The position numbers and the translations under genes were made by a program. From Cytophagaceae bacterium (GTDB taxonomy: Bacteria; Bacteroidota; Bacteroidia; Cytophagales; Spirosomataceae), in assembly GCA_947461155.1 (NCBI GenBank), contig CANHKE010000109.1, positions 1 to 5,615 of the forward strand: a stretch of DNA of 5,615 nt, given 5' to 3'. Position 1 is the first letter of the stretch. Each line of letters opens with the position of its first letter. Below, one piece after another: positions 1 to 5,592 of this stretch. The notes beneath the pieces are model-generated. The model was not told the DNA's origin. It worked only from the letters and a program-made list of their open reading frames with translations, and ran no database searches.

Positions 1-137
1 ATCAACTGAGTTTATTTGGTTCTGAAATCCCAGAAGGTCTCAAGAAAATCGAGGCGCAATTAGGGGAATTGGATGTGAATACCTTATCGCCGATTGAGGC
101 GTTGTTGAAGTTGAATGAACTGAAAAGGCTTCTTTAG
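1..137 (+). CDS. mutS: DNA mismatch repair protein MutS, C-terminal end (partial)
   Basis: Only the last 44 codons are present, read from position 3 to a TAG at 135-137; the rest lies upstream of the window. MutS recognises base mismatches and starts strand repair with MutL. The visible residues open with QLSLF, the consensus pentapeptide by which bacterial proteins bind the DNA polymerase sliding clamp; E. coli MutS has the related QMSLL near its C-terminus. After a charged linker comes an ending rich in Leu, Ile and Lys (NTLSPIEALLKLNELKRLL), which matches the short helical C-terminal segment of MutS involved in tetramer formation. Both the order of these two elements and the end point fit MutS. 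The mismatch-binding and ATPase domains cannot be judged here. The gene converges on nadK, and its stop codon shares its G with the first unit of a 7-bp repeat array. Confidence 0.85.
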   Translation, partial: QLSLFGSEIPEGLKKIEAQLGELDVNTLSPIEALLKLNELKRLL

Positions 138-171
138 AGGTAAGAAGTGAGAACTAAGAACTAAGAGATAA
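137..171 (+). repeat. Heptamer array, left arm (5 units, GAGGTAA type)
   Basis: Five tandem 7-bp units start on the last base of the mutS stop codon: GAGGTAA, GAAGTGA, GAACTAA, GAACTAA, GAGATAA. Every unit begins with GA and ends with a stop triplet (TAA, TGA, TAA, TAA, TAA at 141, 148, 155, 162, 169), so all three + strand frames are closed within 17 bases. The array is purine-rich on the mutS sense strand. It is imperfectly complementary to the array at 175-223, with AAGCTT at the centre (170-175), so RNA crossing the gap from either side could fold into a long imperfect hairpin. Function is not known to me; a 3'-end or terminator-like role is an inference. Confidence 0.85.
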
Positions 172-174
172 GCT

Positions 175-223
175 TTACCTCTTACCTCTAACCTCTAACC
201 TCTTACTTCTTACTTCTAATTTC
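175..223 (-). repeat. Heptamer array, right arm (7 units, inverted relative to left arm)
   Basis: Seven tandem 7-bp units on the + strand: TTACCTC, TTACCTC, TAACCTC, TAACCTC, TTACTTC, TTACTTC, TAATTTC. Read on the - strand, the nadK sense strand, they become GAGGTAA, GAGGTTA, GAAGTAA and GAAATTA, the same motif as the array behind mutS. The nadK stop codon (216-218) lies inside the array. Further - strand stops follow at 210, 203, 195, 188, 182 and 175, spaced 6 to 8 bases apart, covering all frames. Together the two arrays fill nearly the whole gap between the convergent genes mutS and nadK, with a 3-bp centre at 172-174. A bidirectional transcript end is plausible but is not shown by the sequence alone, since no T-run follows either arm. 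Confidence 0.85.
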
Positions 224-1100
224 TCACATCCAACCCCCAATTCAACTTACTCCGTAACGTAGTCAAAAAATCATCTCCTGGAATCTTCACGATTTTGGCG
301 GAGAAAGGGGCTTTTTGGACTTCGATGGCGAATTTGGAATCGATGACGCGGGAGCGGGAATCGATGGAAATTAGGAAATTTTGACTGCGGCTCGTGACTT
401 CGAAGCGCAATTTGGATTCGCTTGATACGACCAATGGACGCACGTTTAAGTTGTGCGGGCTCATCGGCGCGATGATTAAAATATCTGAACTTGGCATAAC
501 TAAAGGGCCGCCTACCGAAAGCGAGTAGCCCGTCGAACCCGTTGCCGTGGACACAATTAAACCATCCGCCCAGTAGGAGTTTAGGTAATTGCCATCCACA
601 AAGGCCTTGATCACGATCATGGAAGATGTATCCGTTTTCATGATGCCGACTTCGTTTAAGCCAAATTGTTTGTCTTCAAATAATTCGATTTCCGACTTAA
701 CGCCCACGAGCGTCCGGTCTTCAATTCGGTAATTGCCTAGAATTAATTGGTCCAACGCCGGGCTGACATCTTGAGGCGATAAAGTCGCCAAGAATCCCAA
801 TCGGCCCGTATTTAAACCCAGAATAGGTAATTCCTTCGCCCCAATGTGCGTCAATGTTTCCAATAAGGTGCCATCTCCACCAATACTCCACGCCATGTGC
901 GCGTCGGTCGGGGTTCCCGTTTTTTCGTTGTACGAAGGGATGTCGGCAACGTCAAATTGGTGTTCGGCTAAATGCTGTTTAAAGAATTCAGATAGAATGG
1001 GCACGCAATTTTTGGACGTAATTTCTTGCCAAATAGCCTCCATCAGCGGCTTTGTTTCCGCTTGAAAAGACTTTCCATGAATGGCTAAACGTAGGGACAC
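216..1100 (-). CDS. nadK: NAD kinase
   Basis: Cytoplasmic enzyme that phosphorylates NAD at the 2'-OH of its adenosine ribose to make NADP, the only known route to NADP. The 294 residues match the usual family length. In order: first strand and glycine turn (LRLAIHGK, residues 3-10), the diagnostic GGDGT motif with catalytic Asp76 (74-78), GLNTGRLGFL (95-104), NAD-binding Asn149-Glu150, the glycine-rich DGLIVSTATGSTGYSLSVGGP region (179-199; SGP/TPTGSTAY type in other members), and SPHNLNVRPLV (214-224). I chose the GTG at 1098-1100 because it is the first possible start after the in-frame upstream stop and the next Met (residue 20) would remove the first beta-strand. No clear Shine-Dalgarno precedes it; with only TCG between the upstream TAA and this GTG, translation is probably coupled to the CBS gene. 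It is the last gene of a three-gene operon and its stop codon lies in a heptamer array. Confidence 0.97.
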   Translation of the reverse strand: MSLRLAIHGKSFQAETKPLMEAIWQEITSKNCVPILSEFFKQHLAEHQFDVADIPSYNEKTGTPTDAHMAWSIGGDGTLLETLTHIGAKELPILGLNTGRLGFLATLSPQDVSPALDQLILGNYRIEDRTLVGVKSEIELFEDKQFGLNEVGIMKTDTSSMIVIKAFVDGNYLNSYWADGLIVSTATGSTGYSLSVGGPLVMPSSDILIIAPMSPHNLNVRPLVVSSESKLRFEVTSRSQNFLISIDSRSRVIDSKFAIEVQKAPFSAKIVKIPGDDFLTTLRSKLNWGLDVRN

Positions 1101-1103
1101 CGA

Positions 1104-1772
1104 TTACGGATTTAAAAATTTCATTAATAAGTCAAAGCGCTCATTATCAGCTGCTTCGCGCTTTCCAAACACATAGGCTTTATTGATAATCACCCCATGC
1201 CGTTCCAATCCTTGGATGATGCCTGAAAATTGTTCGGTTTGGATTTGAACGACTAATTCCGGTAAACCCAACGCGTCTTTGCTATTCCGGAGCATAAATG
1301 AACGCGTAATTAAGCCGCGATTTTCTTCGATGATCCGGGCAATTAAGCTGAATGAATCGTGCTGAATATGAAATGGAATGTAGATGATTCCGCCATCTTG
1401 TCCATTAAAACCGTTCATCGCCATCGCTTCGCCCACCGCGCTCAGGCAGATATATCCTTGCCATTCTTGGGAATCATTGACGACTGGAATGAGCTTGAAT
1501 TGGCTTTTTTCAAAGAGGGGTAGGCTGGCGAATAAATCTTCGTCGGCCTCCAACGAATAATCCTTGAAAAACGAGGTTAACTCACTCAATTTTCCGTCAG
1601 GATGCGTGCTATTGGCTAGCAGATCTTCCGTGATATTGCCTACGTATTTTTTTCCATCCAAAACGGCGATGTTGGTCAGTTCATGGGTATGAAATGCCTT
1701 GATGGCTTTTTGGATTGTATCCGTCAGTTTTAAGACTGGTAAATCGTACGATAAGTAAGCGAGCGTAAGCAT
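1104..1772 (-). CDS. CBS-domain pair protein with ACT-like C-terminal domain
   Basis: A 222-residue soluble protein with no signal peptide or membrane segment. Residues about 1-60 and 65-118 form two CBS modules: each has the typical pattern of a control segment, then a short hydrophobic strand (NIAVLDGKKYVGNI at 34-47; KLIPVVNDSQEWQGYI at 93-108). CBS pairs usually bind adenosine nucleotides such as AMP, ATP or NAD derivatives and act as energy sensors. Residues about 128-205 (GGIIYIPFHIQHDSFSLIARII onward, up to ERHGVII) read as an ACT-like fold, giving the CBS-CBS-ACT layout of the AcuB-like group. No enzymatic domain is attached, so it is probably a regulator, but its partner is unknown. 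The gene starts 1 nt after the hydrolase stop and ends 3 nt before nadK. A link between nucleotide sensing and NADP synthesis is attractive but inferred from position only. Confidence 0.85.
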   Translation of the reverse strand: MLTLAYLSYDLPVLKLTDTIQKAIKAFHTHELTNIAVLDGKKYVGNITEDLLANSTHPDGKLSELTSFFKDYSLEADEDLFASLPLFEKSQFKLIPVVNDSQEWQGYICLSAVGEAMAMNGFNGQDGGIIYIPFHIQHDSFSLIARIIEENRGLITRSFMLRNSKDALGLPELVVQIQTEQFSGIIQGLERHGVIINKAYVFGKREAADNERFDLLMKFLNP

Positions 1773-1773
1773 G

Positions 1774-2535
1774 CTATACGGGATTTTGGTCTAGCCATTT
1801 GGCTAAAATCTGGTTGAATTCGTTGGGTCTTTCCATCATTGGTGCGTGGCAACATTTATCAATGAATTGTAGCTCAGAACCTGGAATTAATGCGTTGAAT
1901 TCGTGGCCCACTTGCGGTGGGGTAATCGTATCATTTAAGCCCCAAATCAATAGGGTAGGGGTTTTTATCCGAACAATATCTTTGGCCATGTTGTTCCGCT
2001 GTGCGGATTTGGCAATGGCGATAATGCGCATCACTTTCGGAATGCTGTTGGTGATTTCGAATACCTCGTCGACCAATTCCTTGCTCGCTGTTTTGGGGTC
2101 GTAAAACGTATATTCAACCCGCTCTTTAATGTATTCGTAATTACCGCGTTTGGGGTAAGATCCACCCATGGAATTTTCGAATAATCCGGACGATCCCGTT
2201 AGGATTAATCGTTGAACTTTCGCTGGGTATTTTAGGGTATAAATCAAAGCGACGTGGCCACCTAATGAATTGCCAATTAAGCTGAATTTGTCTAGTTTTT
2301 TAAAGTCTACAAATCCTTCGATAAATGTGGTTAAACCTTCACAGCCCGCCTCTTTAATCGGCATGTCGTGAATGGGCATTAGGGGAATGATGACTTTGTA
2401 TTTTTGGGTGAAGTAAGTGATAACACCTTCCCAATTACTGAGGGCACCAAATAAACCATGAAGGAGCAGTAACGTATCTCCGGATCCCTCCTCGATATAC
2501 TGATAGTCTTGTTCCTTCTTAATTGTATAATTCAT
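1774..2535 (-). CDS. Alpha/beta hydrolase with intact catalytic triad
   Basis: With the start I prefer (ATG at 2533-2535) the protein has 253 residues, normal for single-domain alpha/beta hydrolases. Seen in order: the oxyanion-hole HG motif (LLLLHGLFG, His26-Gly27), the nucleophile elbow GNSLGG (88-93, Ser90), a helical lid of about residues 115-185, the acid Asp202 in WGLNDTITP, and His230 in CCHAPMMERP. The Ser-Asp-His triad is complete and an esterase or C-C hydrolase type activity is expected. The GNSLGG elbow and overall order resemble the MenH/BphD-like branch, but the substrate cannot be named from sequence. No signal peptide is visible, so it is probably cytoplasmic. The reading frame stays open 24 bases further to a TTG at 2557-2559, but that TTG lies inside a promoter-like TTACTTTG, so I reject the longer start. 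It is the first gene of the hydrolase-CBS-nadK operon. Confidence 0.9.
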   Translation of the reverse strand: MNYTIKKEQDYQYIEEGSGDTLLLLHGLFGALSNWEGVITYFTQKYKVIIPLMPIHDMPIKEAGCEGLTTFIEGFVDFKKLDKFSLIGNSLGGHVALIYTLKYPAKVQRLILTGSSGLFENSMGGSYPKRGNYEYIKERVEYTFYDPKTASKELVDEVFEITNSIPKVMRIIAIAKSAQRNNMAKDIVRIKTPTLLIWGLNDTITPPQVGHEFNALIPGSELQFIDKCCHAPMMERPNEFNQILAKWLDQNPV

Positions 2536-2620
2536 TCCTAGTACCCATTTAATCTGCAAAGTAATAAAAAAGACTTTAAACTTTTGTAAGTTTATGGAGT
2601 TTGTTCATTTTAATTATTTC
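2536..2620. promoter_or_regulatory. Divergent promoter region between hydrolase operon and oxidoreductase gene
   Basis: This 85-bp gap must hold the promoters of two divergent units. On the - strand TTACTTTG (2557-2564) matches the Bacteroidota -7 consensus TAnnTTTG at all fixed positions but one, and lies 21 nt before the hydrolase ATG. On the + strand AACTTTTG (2579-2586) also misses one fixed position and lies 34 nt before the preferred oxidoreductase ATG. No convincing -33 TTTG element is found for either. Neither start has a strong Shine-Dalgarno; AGGA just before the hydrolase ATG is very close to the start. Confidence 0.4.
2577..2594. promoter_or_regulatory. 18-bp dyad in the divergent promoter region (possible operator)
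   Basis: TAAACTT (2577-2583) and AAGTTTA (2588-2594) are perfect inverted 7-mers separated by TTGT. The dyad overlaps the + strand -7-like box at 2579-2586 and lies just upstream of the - strand one, where a dimeric regulator could affect both units. AT-rich dyads of this size also arise by chance, so the operator call is tentative. It would also be too weak in G/C pairs to be a good terminator. Confidence 0.35.
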
Positions 2621-3820
2621 ATGAAACCAGTTGTCATCATTGGCGCAGGAATGGCCGGCTTGCAGGCGGCCTCGCAATTGCACTTAAATCAGATTCCGTT
2701 TTTATTGGTGGACGCCCAAAATCAAGTGGGCGGACGTATCCAATCCGAAAATATTAAAGGCTTTACGCTCGATTTTGGTTTTCAGGTCTTACAAACGAAT
2801 TACCCGGAGGTGCAACGTAGTTTGGATTTGTCGGCCTTGGATTTAGTCGCCTTTGAATCGGGGGCCTATCTGTGGAATGCAGATTCTTGGCTGGCCTTCG
2901 TGAATCCACTCAAACAACCGGGATCACTTTTGGATGTGTTGTCGGCTGGAATCATGTCCGTCAAAGATGCCTTGTTATTAGCCCGTTTGTGGTTCATTAC
3001 GCAAAAAGATGTGGACCCATTAGGGGCCAATGAATCCACGCAGCATTTCCTCAACCGCTGGGGTTTCTCCCTGAAATTTCAAGCCCATTTTTTACGCCCG
3101 TTTTTTGGTGGGATATTTTTGTCGGCTGGTTTGACGCCGCTGGCTTCGTTGTTTCGCTATTACATGAAGCAATTTTTGGAGGGTAGCGCGGCGATGCCCG
3201 CTGCGGGTATGGGTGCGATTCCCGTGCAATTGGCAGCCTCTCTACCTGCGGATTCGATTCGTTTGGGTATGCAGGTGACTGAGGTTTCAGCGCATCAAGT
3301 GAATTTGGCGGATGGCACATCGGTGGATGCTGAAAGGGTAATCCTTGCTACGGATGCTTCGGCTGCCGCGAAACTTTTGGGGGTATCACTTGAAAAAGGT
3401 GCCTTTTGGGGCACCAAGACGTTATATTTTCAAGCGCCTGCTCAAGTTGAACGCAAACAGATGTTGCATTTGGTTCCGGAAAGCCGGGTGTTGCATTATG
3501 CGTATTTGAATCATGTACAGCCAACTTATGCACCTGAGGGCAAGGATTTGATATCCGTGACCACGCTCGATGTCTCGATGCAGTCGGCAGATGTGTTAGC
3601 GGAGCTCGCACCGTTTGTGGGTCCTAGCATTCAAAAATGGGCATTTTTGAAGGAATACCTTTTGCCGGAAGCTTTGCCTGTGGTGGGTGTTTTTGATGAA
3701 CTGAAGCAAAAAGCTGCGGAGGCGGGAATCGTGTTGGCCGGTGATTTCACGGGCTTCCCATCGCTGCAGTCCGCCATGCATGTAGGTCGCGCAGCCGCGG
3801 AAAGCTGTTTGAAGGCCTGA
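2621..3820 (+). CDS. FAD-dependent oxidoreductase, amine oxidase/phytoene desaturase type
   Basis: A 399-residue flavoprotein. The N-terminal Rossmann motif VVIIGAGMAGLQAA (4-17, GxGxxG at 8-13) is followed by Asp31 at the end of the second strand, which binds the FAD ribose, and by VGGRI (36-40). The family signature continues with TLDFGFQVLQTNYPEV, and the C-terminus carries the second flavin motif, IVLAGDFTGFPSLQSAMHVGRAAAE, with the usual Gly-Asp and small-residue helix. The order and length fit the flavin amine oxidase/protoporphyrinogen oxidase/phytoene desaturase group (COG1232/1233-like), whose members oxidise amines, porphyrins or polyenes. The substrate is not predictable here, and no carotenoid or heme gene is adjacent. 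I start at ATG 2621: this puts GxGxxG at residue 8 as usual, while the upstream in-frame ATG at 2594 would add nine residues and lies in the promoter dyad. It is probably a single-gene unit, as a terminator-like palindrome overlaps its stop. Confidence 0.88.
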   Translation: MKPVVIIGAGMAGLQAASQLHLNQIPFLLVDAQNQVGGRIQSENIKGFTLDFGFQVLQTNYPEVQRSLDLSALDLVAFESGAYLWNADSWLAFVNPLKQPGSLLDVLSAGIMSVKDALLLARLWFITQKDVDPLGANESTQHFLNRWGFSLKFQAHFLRPFFGGIFLSAGLTPLASLFRYYMKQFLEGSAAMPAAGMGAIPVQLAASLPADSIRLGMQVTEVSAHQVNLADGTSVDAERVILATDASAAAKLLGVSLEKGAFWGTKTLYFQAPAQVERKQMLHLVPESRVLHYAYLNHVQPTYAPEGKDLISVTTLDVSMQSADVLAELAPFVGPSIQKWAFLKEYLLPEALPVVGVFDELKQKAAEAGIVLAGDFTGFPSLQSAMHVGRAAAESCLKA

Positions 3821-3839
3821 TAATTATCAGGAAATTTTT
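3816..3839 (+). terminator. Perfect 16-bp palindrome plus T-run at the oxidoreductase stop
   Basis: CCTGATAATTATCAGG (3816-3831) is its own reverse complement and contains the TGA stop (3818-3820). In RNA it folds as a 6-bp stem (CCTGAT/ATCAGG) with an AATT loop, followed by AAATTTTT (3832-3839), which is the layout of a short Rho-independent terminator. The stem has only three G-C pairs, so termination may be weak. As a perfect palindrome some 20 bp upstream of the next -7 box it could instead be a regulator binding site; the sequence does not decide between the two. Confidence 0.55.
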
Positions 3840-3851
3840 CCGCTTAATTTG

Positions 3852-3859
3852 TATCTTTG
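3852..3859 (+). promoter_or_regulatory. Bacteroidota-type -7 promoter box for the haloperoxidase-hemoglobin unit
   Basis: TATCTTTG is an exact match to the TAnnTTTG -7 consensus used by the primary sigma factor of this phylum. The ATG at 3881 lies 21 nt downstream, leaving a short leader of about 15 nt if transcription begins a few bases after the box. No clear TTTG appears at -33; the matching region is occupied by the palindrome and T-run. The in-frame TTG at 3857-3859 is part of this box, which argues against using it as a start codon. Confidence 0.6.
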
Positions 3860-3880
3860 TCGCTCATTTCGATTGATCTT

Positions 3881-5200
3881 ATGAAAAGAATCATACTTGC
3901 ATTTGCCTTGATGGCCGCTTTTGCCTCGTGCAAAAAAACAAATCCGAATTATCAAAAGGAAGCTGCGAATCCCAAATTTTTGGAGCGCGCTGAAAATATG
4001 TTGACCGAAAGTATCATCCACGATATCTTCGCTCCACCGGTTTCTTCCCGTATTTACATGTATGCGAGTGTGGCGGGATATGAGGGGGCGATTCATGCCG
4101 ACAAGCGTTTTCGTTCGTTTGTAGGTCAGTTAAATGGTTTCGAAAAAGTGGCGCAACCAGAGGCAGGATTGGAATATTGTTATCCCTTGGTTTCCACCCG
4201 TGCGTTTTTATCGGTGGGTAAGAAATTAACTTTCGCCCAAGAATTATACGTTGAATTTGACAAACAAATCGAGGCAGATTTCCGCAAGACGGGCATGCCG
4301 GATGAGGTATATGAGCGTTCGGTCGCTTTAGGCGATTCCATTGCGGCTTCGGTAATGCGCTGGGCTGCCAAAGATAATTACAAGCAAACGCGTGGTTTCC
4401 GTTTTACGGTGACGAATTTGCCGGGAACTTGGACGCCAACGCCCCCAGCCTACATGGATGCGGTGGAGCCCTATTGGACGAAAGTTCGTCCGGTGGCTTT
4501 GGATTCCTCATCGCAATTTAGAGCACCCGTTCCCTCTAAATTTGATTTGACCAAAGGCAGTCCCTACTACAAAGAGGTCATGGATTCGTATTTGACCGTG
4601 AAGAATTTAACGAATGAGCAGCGGGATATTGCCAATTTCTGGGATTGCAATCCCTTTAAAATGAATATCACTGGACATGCGATGTTTGCGACCAAGAAAA
4701 TGTCGCCTGGCGGACACTGGTTGGGGATTGTGGCGCAAATTTCGCGTCAATACAACAAGCCCTATGTGGAAATGTCGGAGGCTTTGGCCTTGACATCGTT
4801 GGCGATTTTTGATGGATTTATCTCGTGCTGGGATGAGAAATACCGTTCGATTCGCATTCGTCCGGAGACGGTGATTAACGCATCAATCGATAAGACGTGG
4901 ATTCCAGTGTTGCAAACGCCTCCATTCCCCGAATATACGTCGGGCCACAGCACGATTTCGCGTGCCGCAGCTGAGGTGCTAACCAAAGTGTATGGCAACA
5001 ATGTGGCGTTTAATGATTCAACGGAAGTGCCATATGGCCTGCCGCCACGTAAATTCACTTCATTTATTCAAGCTGCGGACGAGGCTTCGATCAGTCGGCT
5101 TTACGGTGGAATCCACTTCCGACCTGCCTTAGACGAAGGTGCGAAACAAGGTGCCAAAGTGGGTCAATGGTTGTTGAGCACGATCAAAACACGTAAATAA
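3881..5200 (+). CDS. Lipoprotein of the vanadium haloperoxidase/PAP2 phosphatase superfamily
   Basis: A 439-residue exported protein. Residues 1-16 are a signal peptide (MKRIILAFALMAAFAS) ending at Cys17 followed by Lys-Lys, typical of Bacteroidota lipoproteins, although Phe14 at the -3 position of the lipobox is unusual. The C-terminal half holds the whole vanadate/phosphate site: K320-x6-R327-P328, then YTSGHS (352-357, Ser354, Gly355, catalytic His356), then S405-R406-x5-H412. The K/R spacing of 7 and R/H spacing of 6 equal those of fungal vanadium chloroperoxidase, and the length is closer to haloperoxidases than to small PAP2 phosphatases. Haloperoxidases use H2O2 to oxidise halides; relatives are acid phosphatases. 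The sequence cannot say which reaction occurs here, and Thr353 replaces the common Pro of PSGH. ATG 3881 is chosen because the earlier TTG lies in the promoter. A truncated hemoglobin gene follows with no gap. Confidence 0.88.
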   Translation: MKRIILAFALMAAFASCKKTNPNYQKEAANPKFLERAENMLTESIIHDIFAPPVSSRIYMYASVAGYEGAIHADKRFRSFVGQLNGFEKVAQPEAGLEYCYPLVSTRAFLSVGKKLTFAQELYVEFDKQIEADFRKTGMPDEVYERSVALGDSIAASVMRWAAKDNYKQTRGFRFTVTNLPGTWTPTPPAYMDAVEPYWTKVRPVALDSSSQFRAPVPSKFDLTKGSPYYKEVMDSYLTVKNLTNEQRDIANFWDCNPFKMNITGHAMFATKKMSPGGHWLGIVAQISRQYNKPYVEMSEALALTSLAIFDGFISCWDEKYRSIRIRPETVINASIDKTWIPVLQTPPFPEYTSGHSTISRAAAEVLTKVYGNNVAFNDSTEVPYGLPPRKFTSFIQAADEASISRLYGGIHFRPALDEGAKQGAKVGQWLLSTIKTRK

Positions 5201-5581
5201 ATGCATGACATCGCCTCTCGAGATGATATCAAAGTTTTTGTGGATGCCTTTTATGGCGGCATGAAATCAGATGATTTAGTGGGGCATATTTTCTTAGATG
5301 TGATGCAGGTGGATTGGACACATCACTTGCCCAAGATGTACGATTTCTGGGAGATGTTGTTGCTCGATGGCTCCAACTACAAAGGCGCACCTATGCGTCC
5401 ACACTTAGAAATCAACCAAAAAGTCCCGTTGACCATGGCCCATTTCGACCGCTGGTTCGAACTATTTTCCCAAACCCTCGACGCTCATTTTGCCGGTCCT
5501 AAAACGGAAGAGGCGAAGACGAAGGCGTGGAATATTGCGCAGACCTGGGCCTATAAGCTACAGCTCATTAATGAGCCGTAG
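5201..5581 (+). CDS. Group III truncated hemoglobin
   Basis: A 126-residue cytoplasmic heme protein, the usual size for this class. Visible globin landmarks: Tyr18 in DAFYGG (B10, distal ligand hydrogen bonding), His42 in HHLPKMYDFW (E7), Trp50 (E15), Tyr60-Lys61-Gly62, the proximal heme ligand His68 (F8) in APMRPHLEI, and Trp85 (G8) in HFDRWFELF. B10 Tyr, E7 His and G8 Trp together are characteristic of group III proteins such as Campylobacter jejuni Ctb. Members bind O2 and NO; protection from nitrosative stress or redox roles have been proposed, and the precise job is open. The ATG directly follows the upstream TAA (TAAATG), so translation is probably coupled to the haloperoxidase-like gene. 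The last eleven or so codons and the TAG stop lie inside a long palindrome, so the C-terminal residues (AYKLQLINEP) may have been reshaped by that element. Confidence 0.93.
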   Translation: MHDIASRDDIKVFVDAFYGGMKSDDLVGHIFLDVMQVDWTHHLPKMYDFWEMLLLDGSNYKGAPMRPHLEINQKVPLTMAHFDRWFELFSQTLDAHFAGPKTEEAKTKAWNIAQTWAYKLQLINEP

Positions 5582-5591
5582 CTTATAGGCC
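5548..5591 (+). repeat. 44-bp near-perfect palindrome across the hemoglobin gene's 3' end
   Basis: The two 22-base arms (5548-5569 and 5570-5591) are complementary at 21 of 22 positions, the only mismatch being A5562 against C5577. The outer 14 bp (GGCCTATAAGCTAC) and the inner GCTCATTAATGAGC are each perfect. The left arm is coding and the TAG stop (5579-5581) lies in the right arm. Allowing one bulged G (5547), two more pairs (5545-5546 with 5592-5593) can form. In RNA this is a very stable hairpin, but no T-run follows, so it is not a standard Rho-independent terminator; it may protect the mRNA 3' end or stop transcription in another way. Confidence 0.9.
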
Positions 5592-5592
5592 A

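Noticed and set aside
137..223. Possible CRISPR array
   Set aside because: Units are 7 bp, directly contiguous, without spacers, and they invert in the middle; no cas gene is near.
336..366. Direct repeat GGAATCGATG at 336-345 and 357-366
   Set aside because: The 21-bp offset is exactly seven codons in nadK and encodes a repeated Ile-Asp-Ser; probably coding coincidence.
2557..2559. TTG start for a 261-residue hydrolase
   Set aside because: It lies within a -7-like promoter box, and the ATG at 2533-2535 gives a normal N-terminus.
2594..2596. Upstream ATG for the oxidoreductase gene
   Set aside because: It adds nine residues ahead of the dinucleotide-binding fold and lies in the promoter dyad; ATG 2621 puts GxGxxG at residue 8. 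It cannot be fully excluded.
2866..3781. Several 60-90 codon open frames opposite the oxidoreductase gene
   Set aside because: They lie wholly antisense to a well-supported flavoprotein and show no recognisable domain.
3857..3859. TTG start for the haloperoxidase-like gene
   Set aside because: It is part of the TATCTTTG promoter box, and the extra residues would displace the signal peptide from the N-terminus.
5548..5591. Terminal inverted repeats of a small insertion element
   Set aside because: The arms meet with no interior, no target duplication is seen, and the left arm is part of an intact globin coding sequence.
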